Source of the DNA: Lachnospiraceae bacterium
GTDB lineage: Bacteria; Bacillota; Clostridia; Lachnospirales; Lachnospiraceae
Assembly: GCA_021202335.1 (NCBI GenBank)
Contig: JAJQDE010000040.1
Span: 1 to 64,000, forward strand
Direction: 5' to 3'
DNA: 64,000 bases
Shown here: positions 6,440-14,590 of the stretch, in pieces
Layout: the number at the start of each line of letters is the position of its first letter
Numbering within the stretch: the first letter of the stretch is position 1
Translations under genes and position numbers: made by a program
The notes under the pieces: generated by a model
The model's input: only the letters and a program-made list of their open reading frames with translations
The model's database searches: none
What the model was told of the DNA's origin: nothing

Positions 6440-7816
6440 ATGGCACAGCTATGGGGCGGGCGCTTTACAAAGCAGACTGACAAATCGGCATATGACTTTC
6501 AAGCCTCCATATCCTTTGACAAAAGATTATATCAACAGGATATTGAAGGCAGTATGGCGCATGCGAAAATGCTTGCAAAGCAGGGAATTTTAAGCGATGA
6601 GGAAGCCCGGCAGATTTTAACGGGCTTGGAAGGAATCCTTAAGGATGTTCAAAACGGCACCCTTGAGATTACAAGTGAATATGAGGATATTCACAGCTTT
6701 GTGGAAGCGGTTCTGACGCAGAGAATAGGGAATGCGGGAAAGAAGCTTCATACCGGAAGAAGCCGCAACGATCAGGTTGCGCTTGACATGAAGCTCTATA
6801 CAAGGCAGGAGATAACGCAGATTAACGGTATTCTGAAGGAGCTTTTGGAGGTTCTGCTTTCCATTATGGAAGATAATTTGGACACATACATGCCGGGCTT
6901 TACGCATCTTCAAAAGGCGCAGCCTATAACACTGACGCATCATATGGGCGCGTATTTTGAGATGTTCAAGCGCGACAGGCAGCGGCTTGACGATATTTAT
7001 AAGAGGATGAACTACTGTCCGTTAGGCTCCGGGGCGCTTGCGGGTACCACCTATCCGCTGGACAGGGATTATACTGCGGAGCTTTTGGGCTTTTACGGAC
7101 CTACCTTAAACAGCCTTGATTCGGTTTCGGACAGGGACTATCTGATAGAGCTTTTGGCGGCGCTTGCTGTAATCATGATGCATTTGAGCCGCTTCAGCGA
7201 AGAGATTAGCATATGGAACTCAAACGAATATAATTTTGTGGAGATTGACGACGCTTATTCTACCGGGAGCAGCATCATGCCTCAAAAGAAAAATCCGGAC
7301 ATTGCGGAGCTTGTCCGCGGCAAGACCGGACGCGTGTACGGCGCGCTGATGGCGCTCCTTACCACCATGAAGGCGCTTCCGCTTGCATATGATAAGGATA
7401 TTCAGGAGGATAAGGAAGTAACCTTTGACGCCATTGAAAATGTAAAGGGCAGTGTAATAATGTTTACGGGAATGCTCTCCACGATGAAGTTTAATAAGGA
7501 CATTATGGAAAGCAGCGCAATGAAGGGCTTCACCAATGCGACCGACGCGGCTGATTATCTTGTAAATCATGGCGTGGCGTTCAGGGACGCGCATGGGATT
7601 ATCGGCAGACTGGTTCTGTATTGTCAGGAAAAGGGCAAGGCGATAGATGAGCTTTCGCTGAACGAGCTTAAGGCAATCAGCCCGGTGTTCGAGCAGGATG
7701 TTTATGAGGCGGTCAGCCTTGAAGCATGCGTGAACAGGCGCATTACGACGGGGGCGCCCGGAGCGGATGCGATGAAAGAGGTTATAAAAGGTTACAGGGA
7801 ATATTTACGGCAATAG
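6440..7816 (+). CDS. argH: Argininosuccinate lyase
   Basis: 458 aa. Cleaves argininosuccinate to arginine and fumarate, the last step of arginine synthesis. The fumarase/lyase superfamily signature GSSIMPQKKNP is intact (catalytic Ser), as are THLQKAQPITLTHH and HTGRSRNDQVALD. Full length. AGGAGG lies about 8 nt before the ATG. argG is not adjacent. Followed after 45 bp by asd, probably cotranscribed. Confidence 0.97.
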   Translation: MAQLWGGRFTKQTDKSAYDFQASISFDKRLYQQDIEGSMAHAKMLAKQGILSDEEARQILTGLEGILKDVQNGTLEITSEYEDIHSFVEAVLTQRIGNAGKKLHTGRSRNDQVALDMKLYTRQEITQINGILKELLEVLLSIMEDNLDTYMPGFTHLQKAQPITLTHHMGAYFEMFKRDRQRLDDIYKRMNYCPLGSGALAGTTYPLDRDYTAELLGFYGPTLNSLDSVSDRDYLIELLAALAVIMMHLSRFSEEISIWNSNEYNFVEIDDAYSTGSSIMPQKKNPDIAELVRGKTGRVYGALMALLTTMKALPLAYDKDIQEDKEVTFDAIENVKGSVIMFTGMLSTMKFNKDIMESSAMKGFTNATDAADYLVNHGVAFRDAHGIIGRLVLYCQEKGKAIDELSLNELKAISPVFEQDVYEAVSLEACVNRRITTGAPGADAMKEVIKGYREYLRQ

Positions 7817-7861
7817 AAGCTGTGAGCGGAAATCAAATTAAGGAAAAGGCAGGTATGCAAA

Positions 7862-8947
7862 ATGAGTGAAAAATTAAAGGTTGGTATTCTTGGCGGTACG
7901 GGTATGGTAGGTCAGAGATTTATATCCCTGATTGAAAATCACCCGTGGTTTGAGGTGACAAGCATTGCGGCAAGTCCGCGCTCTGCGGGAAAGACCTATG
8001 CGGAAGCGGTAGGCGACAGATGGAAGATGGCGACTCCAATGCCGGAGGCTGTAAAAAACATCGTGGTTATGAATGTAAATGAGGTTGAGAGAGTTGCCGC
8101 AGGAGTCGATTTTGTGTTTTCCGCAGTCGATATGACAAAGGATGAAATCAAAAAAATCGAGGAGGACTATGCAAAAACGGAAACGCCTGTTGTCAGCAAT
8201 AATTCAGCACATCGCTGGACTCCGGACGTGCCTATGGTAGTTCCCGAGATTAATCCCGGACACATGGATGTAATTAAATTCCAAAGAAAGCGTTTGGGAA
8301 CGGAACGGGGCTTTGTGGCGGTAAAGCCGAACTGCTCCATTCAGAGCTATGCGCCTGTGCTTACGGCATGGAAGGAATTTGAGCCGTATGAGGTGGTTGC
8401 CACGACCTATCAGGCAATTTCCGGCGCGGGAAAAACCTTTAAGGACTGGCCTGAGATGGTAGGAAATATCATTCCTTACATCGGCGGCGAGGAAGAAAAG
8501 AGCGAGAAGGAGCCTTTAAGGATATGGGGTGAAATCAAGGACGGTGTAATCGTGCCCGCGCAGTCGCCCGTAATCACATGCCAGTGCATCCGCGTACCGG
8601 TATTGAACGGTCATACGGCGGCGGTATTCGTGAAATTCAAAAAGCAGCCGACCAAAGAGCAGTTAATTGAAAAGCTTGTCAGCTTTAGCGGAGTGCCGCA
8701 GGAATTAAAGCTTCCGAGCGCGCCAAAGCAGTTTATTCAGTATCTTGAGGAGGATAACCGGCCGCAGGTAAGCCTTGACGTGGATTATGAAAACGGTATG
8801 GGAATTTCCGTGGGACGTCTGCGTGAGGACACAGTGTATGACTGGAAGTTCGTCGGTCTTTCACACAATACTGTCAGAGGAGCCGCGGGCGGAGCTGTTC
8901 TTTGCGCGGAGCTTCTTAAGGCACAGGGATATATCACTAAAAAATAG
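7862..8947 (+). CDS. asd: Aspartate-semialdehyde dehydrogenase
   Basis: 361 aa. Reduces aspartyl phosphate to the semialdehyde for lysine, threonine, methionine and diaminopimelate. NADP-binding GGTGMVGQRF at the N-terminus, catalytic Cys in VKPNCSIQS, and the QAISGAGKTF segment. Length and sequence fit the archaeal/fungal-type branch common in Clostridia rather than the E. coli type. Ends at a clear terminator (8973-9007). Confidence 0.95.
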   Translation: MSEKLKVGILGGTGMVGQRFISLIENHPWFEVTSIAASPRSAGKTYAEAVGDRWKMATPMPEAVKNIVVMNVNEVERVAAGVDFVFSAVDMTKDEIKKIEEDYAKTETPVVSNNSAHRWTPDVPMVVPEINPGHMDVIKFQRKRLGTERGFVAVKPNCSIQSYAPVLTAWKEFEPYEVVATTYQAISGAGKTFKDWPEMVGNIIPYIGGEEEKSEKEPLRIWGEIKDGVIVPAQSPVITCQCIRVPVLNGHTAAVFVKFKKQPTKEQLIEKLVSFSGVPQELKLPSAPKQFIQYLEEDNRPQVSLDVDYENGMGISVGRLREDTVYDWKFVGLSHNTVRGAAGGAVLCAELLKAQGYITKK

Positions 8948-8972
8948 TGTGAGCAGAATATTTAATGAACGC

Positions 8973-9007
8973 AAAAGAAGCTGTTATCAATGCGGCTTCT
9001 TTTTTGC
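8973..9007 (+). terminator. Terminator after asd
   Basis: Stem AAAAGAAGC / GCTTCTTTT with a 13-nt loop and a T-run. It lies 25 nt after the asd stop. Confidence 0.8.
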
Positions 9008-9081
9008 CGAACAGCGTAGCGTGAAAACGGTACGCGCGGTTCGGCATAAGTATTATGCCGGCTGTAAACGGAGAAAAGAAT

Positions 9082-10827
9082 TTGGGTAAAAAGTTGATTG
9101 TTACGGAGAAGCCGTCGGTTGCCCGGGATTTTGCGAATGTATTTCACGTATCGGGCAGGAACAACGGCTACATAGAAAATGACACATATGTCATAACCTG
9201 GTGCGTGGGGCATTTGGTGGAAATGGTCTATCCGGAGGAATATGATATCCGATATAAAAAATGGGCGCTGCAGGATTTGCCGTTTTTGCCGGAGAATTAT
9301 AAATACGGAGTTATTAAAAACGTAAAGCAGCAATATGATGTAGTACACAGAATGTTGCACCGGGAGGACATTGACACGGTATATTGGGCGGGCGACTCCG
9401 GAAAGGAAGGACAGACCATCGAGGAAAACATCCGCAGCTTCGGCGGTGTCCGTGAGGGCATGAAGGAGCTGCGCGTGTGGATTGACTCTCAGACGGAGGA
9501 GGAAATCCGGCGCGGTGTGGAGCAGGCAAAGCCTATGTCCGATTATGCGAACTTAGGTAAGTCCGGCATCATGCGCTCGATTGAGGACTATGCGATGGGA
9601 ATTAATTTCTCGCGCGTGATGTCTTTGAAATACGGAAAGCTCTTAAATGACGCGGCGGCGACTAAAAGCTATACCGCCATTGCCGTTGGGCGCGTTATGA
9701 CCTGTGTGCTTGGAATGGTGGTAAACAGGGAGCGGGAAATACGCAATTTCACTGAAACCGCCTTTTACCGCGTCACGGGGACATTTGCGCAGGAGGATGT
9801 GGAAGCGGAATGGAAGGCGGCAGAAGGCTCGGCATATTTTGACTCGCCAAAGCTTTATAAGGAAAACGGTTTTAAGGAAAAAAAGGACGCGGAGGGGCTG
9901 ATTGCCTCCCTTGAGGGAAAGAAAGCTGTTGTAAAGACGCTGGATAAGGGCATGCAAAGGAAGAAGGCGCCGCTGCTGTTTAACCTTGCCGAGCTGCAGG
10001 CGGAATGTGCCAAAAGATTTAAAATCAGCCCGGACGAAACCCTTCAGGCGGCGCAGGAGCTGTACGAGAAAAAGCTTACGACCTATCCGAGGACGGACGC
10101 GCGCGTATTGACTGTGGCAGTCGCGAAGGAAATCGGCAAAAATCTCAATAAGCTTAAAGCCTATCAGCCGACGCGGGATTTTGTCGAAGCAATTCTGGCG
10201 GACAAGTCCTACATGGGGCTTGAAAAGGCGCAGTATACGGACGACAGCAAGGTGACGGATCACTATGCCATTATCCCGACCGGGCAGGTGACGGAGCTAA
10301 AGTCATTATCGGCTATTCAGAGCAGGATATACGATTTAATAGTACGGCGGGTTTTAAGTATTTTTTATCCCCCCGCTCAATATCAGACCATAAAGCTTGT
10401 AATCGGAGTGGAAAAGGAGTCGTTTTTTGCATCGGCTAAAGCGCTGAAAATACCGGGCTTTTTGGAGGTTATGGGAAAGACCGGCGATGATGCGGATGAG
10501 GACGCGGACAAAAAGGACGGCAAAAAGCTGCCGGCGCTTGCGGAAACACTTAAGCCGGGTGACGTGCTTGAGGTCAACGGATTTATGATAAAGGACGGCA
10601 AGACCTCGCCGCCAAAGCGTTATACGTCAGGCTCCATGATACTTGCAATGGAAAATGCCGGTCAGTTGATTGAGGACGAGGAGCTGCGCGCCCAAATAAA
10701 AGGCTCGGGTATCGGCACAAGCGCAACGCGCGCGGAAATCATTAAAAAGCTTATTCGCATAGGCTACCTCAATTTGAACAGAAAGACGCAGATTATCACG
10801 CCCGAAAGCTTCGGCGAAATGGTGTAA
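9082..10827 (+). CDS. topB: DNA topoisomerase III, N-terminal part, ended by an in-frame stop
   Basis: 581 aa from TTG 9082, chosen because GGAG lies 8 nt upstream and the Toprim strand LIVTEKPSVARDFA follows at once. Contains the Toprim WAGDSGKEGQ segment and the catalytic Tyr in YPRTDAR of a type IA topoisomerase. The frame stops at TAA 10825-10827 inside the conserved run GEMV-stop-EVVAM, where homologs have Tyr, and then continues in the same frame to 11739. So one base change (TAT/TAC to TAA) or a base-call error splits a gene of about 885 aa. The truncated product keeps the active site but loses part of the core and both zinc domains. Confidence 0.88.
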   Translation: MGKKLIVTEKPSVARDFANVFHVSGRNNGYIENDTYVITWCVGHLVEMVYPEEYDIRYKKWALQDLPFLPENYKYGVIKNVKQQYDVVHRMLHREDIDTVYWAGDSGKEGQTIEENIRSFGGVREGMKELRVWIDSQTEEEIRRGVEQAKPMSDYANLGKSGIMRSIEDYAMGINFSRVMSLKYGKLLNDAAATKSYTAIAVGRVMTCVLGMVVNREREIRNFTETAFYRVTGTFAQEDVEAEWKAAEGSAYFDSPKLYKENGFKEKKDAEGLIASLEGKKAVVKTLDKGMQRKKAPLLFNLAELQAECAKRFKISPDETLQAAQELYEKKLTTYPRTDARVLTVAVAKEIGKNLNKLKAYQPTRDFVEAILADKSYMGLEKAQYTDDSKVTDHYAIIPTGQVTELKSLSAIQSRIYDLIVRRVLSIFYPPAQYQTIKLVIGVEKESFFASAKALKIPGFLEVMGKTGDDADEDADKKDGKKLPALAETLKPGDVLEVNGFMIKDGKTSPPKRYTSGSMILAMENAGQLIEDEELRAQIKGSGIGTSATRAEIIKKLIRIGYLNLNRKTQIITPESFGEMV

Positions 10828-10839
10828 GAGGTCGTGGCA

Positions 10840-11739
10840 ATGACAGTCCCGGCGCTCTTAAATCCCAAAATGACGGCGTCGTGGGAAAAGGGGCTTGACG
10901 GCATCACAAACGGAACAGTGGACGTAAGCGAATACCGCGCAAAGCTTGAGGATTTTATCCGCAGGGAAACTGTCCGGATACGCGACATGGATTTAACTAA
11001 CCCGCTTGCAGCCAAAATCAGCCCATTTGCGGGAAAAGGCGCAAAAGGGCTTGGGGCGCGCAGAGCGATAGGCGCGGTCTGCCCCGACTGCGGCGGCGAT
11101 ATGGTGACGACTCCTTTCGGCTATGGCTGCTCCAATTATCAAAAGGACGGAAGCGGCTGCAGATTTGCCGTTGGTAAGATTGCCGGCGTGGACTTGAGCG
11201 AGGAACAGGTATTGGAGCTTCTTACTACCAAAAAGACAGGCACAATACGCGGCTTTAAGGGGAAATCGGGCAAAAGATTTGACGCATGTCTTATATTGGA
11301 AAGGGATGAAAATGACAAGCATGTCATAAAATTTGATTTTACGAATGTTGAGGCAAAAAAAATCAATGACGTTGTCTGCCCTCTGTGCGGCAGTGATGTA
11401 ATCAGGACGTCGTTTGGCTATGGCTGCTCCGGCTATAAAAGAGGCGATGCCGAAGGGAGCTGCCGCTTTTCCATAGGCAGTAAAATTGCAGGCGTGAAGA
11501 TAACTGACAAGCTTGTTAAGCGGCTTCTGACGCTCAAAAAAACCGATGTGATACAGGGCTTTACATCTAAGAGCGGCTCAAAATTTGAAGCCGCGTTAAA
11601 GCTGAATGAGGATGGCAGGGTGGTTTTTGACTTCCCCGGAAGACTGGAGCGCGCTGTCAAAAATGAGCAGTCATGGCAGGACGTAGAGCAGGCGGAGGAT
11701 GGCTATTGGGAAGCGCTGATGGCGGGAATGGGCAAATAA
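10840..11739 (+). pseudogene. topB: DNA topoisomerase III, C-terminal part after the stop
   Basis: 299 aa, in the same frame as 9082-10827. It begins with TVPALLNPKMTASWEKGL, the core segment normally following EMVYEVV, then has two tandem copies of a Cys-rich topoisomerase C-terminal repeat: CPDCGGDM..FGYGCSNY..CRF and CPLCGSDV..FGYGCSGY..CRF. Re-initiation at ATG 10840 is conceivable (AGAGG 8 nt upstream), but it would give a protein with no active site. Read-through or sequencing error are alternatives. Confidence 0.75.
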
Positions 11740-11804
11740 AACCCTAAATTGCTTTATGCGCAAAAAGCATCAGCGGACTAAGGTTCGCGGAAATGAGGAA
11801 AATG

Positions 11805-12473
11805 ATGGAAGAATTAAAAATTATTAATCTTTATAATCAGGAGGAAACGATTGCGGCGCAGTTGTTTGAGGGTAAGGTTTATCCGTGGGAGCTGATTTCC
11901 GAAATAGGGGCGTTTATCGTGAAGCTTGGAAACGCTTTGCCCTCGGACAGATTTGAAAATCGCGGGGAGAATATTTGGATTGCAAAATCGGCGTCAATCG
12001 CCCCGACGGCATGCATTAACGGTCCGTGCATCATTGACGAGGACGCCGAAATCCGCCACTGCGCGTTTATCCGGGGCAACGCCATAGTTGGAAAGGGCGC
12101 GGTGGTCGGAAATTCAACAGAGCTTAAAAACGTCATACTTTTTAATAAGGTTCAGGTGCCGCATTACAATTATGTGGGCGACAGCATTTTGGGATATAAG
12201 TCGCACATGGGCGCAGGCTCAATCACATCGAACGTAAAGAGCGACAAGACGCTTGTGGAGATAAAGACAGGCGGCGGCAGTATAAAAACAGGTTTGAAGA
12301 AGATGGGCGCAATGCTCGGTGACGGCGTGGAGGTCGGCTGCGGAAGCGTCCTGAATCCCGGGACAGTCGTCGGCAGGAATTCAACGGTTTATCCGCTGTC
12401 GATGGTGCGCGGCGTTGTCGACGCGAACAGTATTTACAAGAGGCAGGGAGAAATTGTCGAAAAAACAGTCTGA
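11805..12473 (+). CDS. Left-handed beta-helix protein, GlmU-acetyltransferase-like
   Basis: 222 aa. Hexapeptide-repeat turns run through the protein (IAKSASIAPTACINGPCIIDEDAEIRH, VVGNST, YVGDSILGYKSHMGAGS, VEVGCGSVLNPGTVVGRNSTVYPLSMVRG). The same fold forms the acetyltransferase half of GlmU, but the nucleotidyltransferase half is missing. Substrate not known; often annotated as UDP-N-acetylglucosamine pyrophosphorylase-like. ATG 11805 is preferred to 11793 because GAGG falls 6 nt upstream. The leader contains the recurrent GCGGAAATGAGG context. Confidence 0.75.
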   Translation: MEELKIINLYNQEETIAAQLFEGKVYPWELISEIGAFIVKLGNALPSDRFENRGENIWIAKSASIAPTACINGPCIIDEDAEIRHCAFIRGNAIVGKGAVVGNSTELKNVILFNKVQVPHYNYVGDSILGYKSHMGAGSITSNVKSDKTLVEIKTGGGSIKTGLKKMGAMLGDGVEVGCGSVLNPGTVVGRNSTVYPLSMVRGVVDANSIYKRQGEIVEKTV

Positions 12474-12480
12474 AATGCGT

Positions 12481-12510
12481 TTGACAATTTTTTGACAGAA
12501 ATAGTATTTT
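12481..12510 (+). promoter_or_regulatory. Promoter region of the NifU-like/GGGtGRT operon
   Basis: -35 TTGACA (12481-12486), 18-bp spacer, -10 TATTTT. A second TTGACA is at 12492-12497. The leader to the first gene is about 155 nt and can fold (GTAACTT with AGGTTAT; GGGGA with TCCCC). I cannot match it to a known riboswitch. Confidence 0.4.
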
Positions 12511-12621
12511 GTGATTGCTATTTTTGTCATTTTGTGCGAAAATAACAGTATGTGAGTAACTTATCGGGAGGATTTTCATAAAGGGGAGGTGTGAATCCCC
12601 AAAACGCCTGACAGGTTATTG

Positions 12622-12637
12622 TTGTGATATATCACAA
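12622..12637. promoter_or_regulatory. Perfect 16-bp palindrome TTGTGATATATCACAA
   Basis: A perfect dyad 38 bp before the NifU-like start. Half-site TTGTGA resembles CRP/FNR-family and Rex operators, but the spacer between half-sites is 4 bp, shorter than the usual 6. Likely operator for a redox or nutrient regulator; the regulator is unknown. Confidence 0.5.
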
Positions 12638-12674
12638 AAAGGTAAGTATTTATATAATTGAAAGGAGTTTTCAC

Positions 12675-13379
12675 ATGATTTATTCAAAGGAAATTGAAGA
12701 AATGTGCGTAGTAGCGCGTGATGGTAATCATGGCTGCGCACCTATCCCGGAAGAAGCAAAATGGGTAAAGGCTAAGGAAGTGAAGGACATTTCCGGATTT
12801 ACGCACGGCGTAGGCTGGTGCGCACCCCAGCAGGGAGCCTGCAAGCTGTCCCTTAATGTAAAGGAAGGTATTATTCAGGAGGCGTTAGTGGAAACCATCG
12901 GCTGTTCAGGTATGACACATTCGGCAGCAATGGCGGCTGAGCTGCTTCCCGGCAGGACGGTTATGGAAGCATTAAATACAGACCTTGTATGTGATGCAAT
13001 CAATACGGCGATGAGAGAGCTGTTTCTCCAGATTGTCTATGGACGTTCGCAGTCAGCGTTCTCTGAGGACGGACTTGCCATCGGCGCGGGTCTTGAAGAT
13101 TTGGGAAAGGGCTTGAGAAGTCAGGTCGGCACGATGTATGGCACATTAAAGAAGGGACCCCGCTATTTGGAAATGGCAGAGGGCTATGTAACGGGGATTG
13201 CTCTTGACGCAGAGGATAAAATTATAGGTTATAAATTTGTAAATCTTGGCAAAATGACGGACTTTATCAAGAAGGGCGACGACCCTAACACAGCATGGGA
13301 GAAGGCGTCGGGTCAGTATGGCCGTGTAGCGGATGCCGTTAAGATTATCGATCCGAGAACAGATAAGGAAACAAAATAA
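12675..13379 (+). CDS. NifU/IscU-like iron-sulfur scaffold domain protein
   Basis: 234 aa. Contains three Cys in IscU-like context: Cys49 and Cys56 (HGVGWCAPQQGAC) and Cys77 (ETIGCSGMTHS), the arrangement used to hold a nascent Fe-S cluster. The region after residue 100 has no feature I recognise. ATG 12675 follows AAAGGAG by 8 nt. Partner of the GGGtGRT gene 53 bp downstream; the two recur together in anaerobes. No nifS/iscS-type desulfurase is nearby, so a housekeeping Suf/Isc role is not implied. Confidence 0.75.
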   Translation: MIYSKEIEEMCVVARDGNHGCAPIPEEAKWVKAKEVKDISGFTHGVGWCAPQQGACKLSLNVKEGIIQEALVETIGCSGMTHSAAMAAELLPGRTVMEALNTDLVCDAINTAMRELFLQIVYGRSQSAFSEDGLAIGAGLEDLGKGLRSQVGTMYGTLKKGPRYLEMAEGYVTGIALDAEDKIIGYKFVNLGKMTDFIKKGDDPNTAWEKASGQYGRVADAVKIIDPRTDKETK

Positions 13380-13432
13380 AAGCTTTCGGCTTTTGTTCAG
13401 CAAACTAAAAAATGACAGGAGGTTTTTTGATA

Positions 13433-14449
13433 ATGGCGTTATTCGAATCCTATGAAAGAAGAATAGATAAAATCAATGAGGTCTTGAACGGCTATGGCAT
13501 TTCTTCGCTCGAAGAAGCGGAGAAGATTACCAAGGACGCAGGGCTTGATGTTTATGAGCAGGTTAAAAAAATTCAGCCCATCTGCTTTGAAAATGCGTGC
13601 TGGGCTTATACGGTAGGCGCAGCAATCGCAATCAAGAAGGGCTGCAGAAGAGCTGCTGATGCGGCAGCGGCAATCGGCGAGGGACTGCAGGCATTCTGCA
13701 TACCCGGCTCTGTTGCGGACAACCGTAAGGTTGGACTTGGACATGGAAACTTAGGAAAGATGCTCCTTGAGGAGGAAACAGAGTGCTTCTGCTTTTTGGC
13801 AGGTCATGAGTCATTTGCCGCAGCGGAGGGCGCTATCGGTATCGCGGAGAAGGCGAACAAGGTTCGTCAGAAGCCTTTAAGAGTTATCTTAAACGGTCTT
13901 GGAAAGGATGCCGCTGAAATTATCGCGCGTATCAACGGCTTTACATTTGTGGAAACGGAATATGACCCTTATACAAATACGGTAAAGGAAGTATTCAGAA
14001 AGTCTTACTCAGACCCGAACGGTCCTCGCGGTAAGGTAAACTGCTATGGCGCAAACGATGTTCAGGAGGGTGTTGCAATCATGTGGAAGGAGGGTGTTGA
14101 CGTATCGATTACCGGTAACTCAACCAATCCTACAAGATTCCAGCATCCTGTGGCAGGTACATACAAGAAGGAATGTACGGAAAAGGGCAAGAAGTATTTC
14201 TCAGTAGCGTCAGGCGGCGGTACCGGACGTACACTCCATCCCGATAACATGGCGGCAGGACCGGCATCTTACGGTATGACGGACACCTTGGGACGTATGC
14301 ATTCCGATGCACAGTTCGCAGGCTCTTCTTCCGTTCCGGCACACGTTGAAATGATGGGCTTAATCGGCATGGGCAATAACCCCATGGTCGGCGCAACCGT
14401 TGCGGTAGCCGTTTCCGTGCAGGAAGCAGCAGAGGCAAATCGTTTCTAA
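13433..14449 (+). CDS. GGGtGRT family protein
   Basis: 338 aa. Named for its motif GGGTGRT at residues 261-267, preceded by FSVAS. Also notable are IPGSVADNRKVGLGHGNLGKML (93-111) and many Gly/Ala-rich segments; Cys residues at 51, 56, 71, 89, 118 and 120. Soluble, no signal peptide. I know of no biochemical function. ATG 13433 has AGGAGG 10 nt upstream. Operon with the Fe-S scaffold-like gene, ended by a bidirectional terminator. The pairing suggests it uses or builds a metal cluster (inference). Confidence 0.85.
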   Translation: MALFESYERRIDKINEVLNGYGISSLEEAEKITKDAGLDVYEQVKKIQPICFENACWAYTVGAAIAIKKGCRRAADAAAAIGEGLQAFCIPGSVADNRKVGLGHGNLGKMLLEEETECFCFLAGHESFAAAEGAIGIAEKANKVRQKPLRVILNGLGKDAAEIIARINGFTFVETEYDPYTNTVKEVFRKSYSDPNGPRGKVNCYGANDVQEGVAIMWKEGVDVSITGNSTNPTRFQHPVAGTYKKECTEKGKKYFSVASGGGTGRTLHPDNMAAGPASYGMTDTLGRMHSDAQFAGSSSVPAHVEMMGLIGMGNNPMVGATVAVAVSVQEAAEANRF

Positions 14450-14496
14450 GAAAAATCTTAATAAAACAGTATGTGGTGATTGTGTTGCCACCACAA

Positions 14497-14553
14497 AAGC
14501 AAAGAGGACCCCCCAAACTGTGCCACAACACGGTTGGGGGTTCTTCTTTGCTT
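14497..14553. terminator. Bidirectional terminator between GGGtGRT and MATE genes
   Basis: A 20-bp stem (14497-14516 with 14534-14553) with one wobble and one mismatch; core CCCCCAA/TTGGGGG, flanks A/T-rich on both sides. It separates convergent genes. A smaller GTGGTG/CACCAC hairpin lies at 14473-14494. Confidence 0.85.
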
Positions 14554-14590
14554 AACGGGCATTAAGCATATGCAATTTGCCGATGCTTAT

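Noticed and set aside
9643..10263. Minus-strand frame opposite topB
   Set aside because: Shadow of the topoisomerase coding strand; composition implausible.
12550..12620. Known riboswitch in the GGGtGRT leader
   Set aside because: Compared by eye with fluoride, THF, glycine and Moco-type patterns; conserved cores do not match.
12653..12658. TATAAT just before the NifU-like gene
   Set aside because: Would start transcription inside the Shine-Dalgarno and has no -35.
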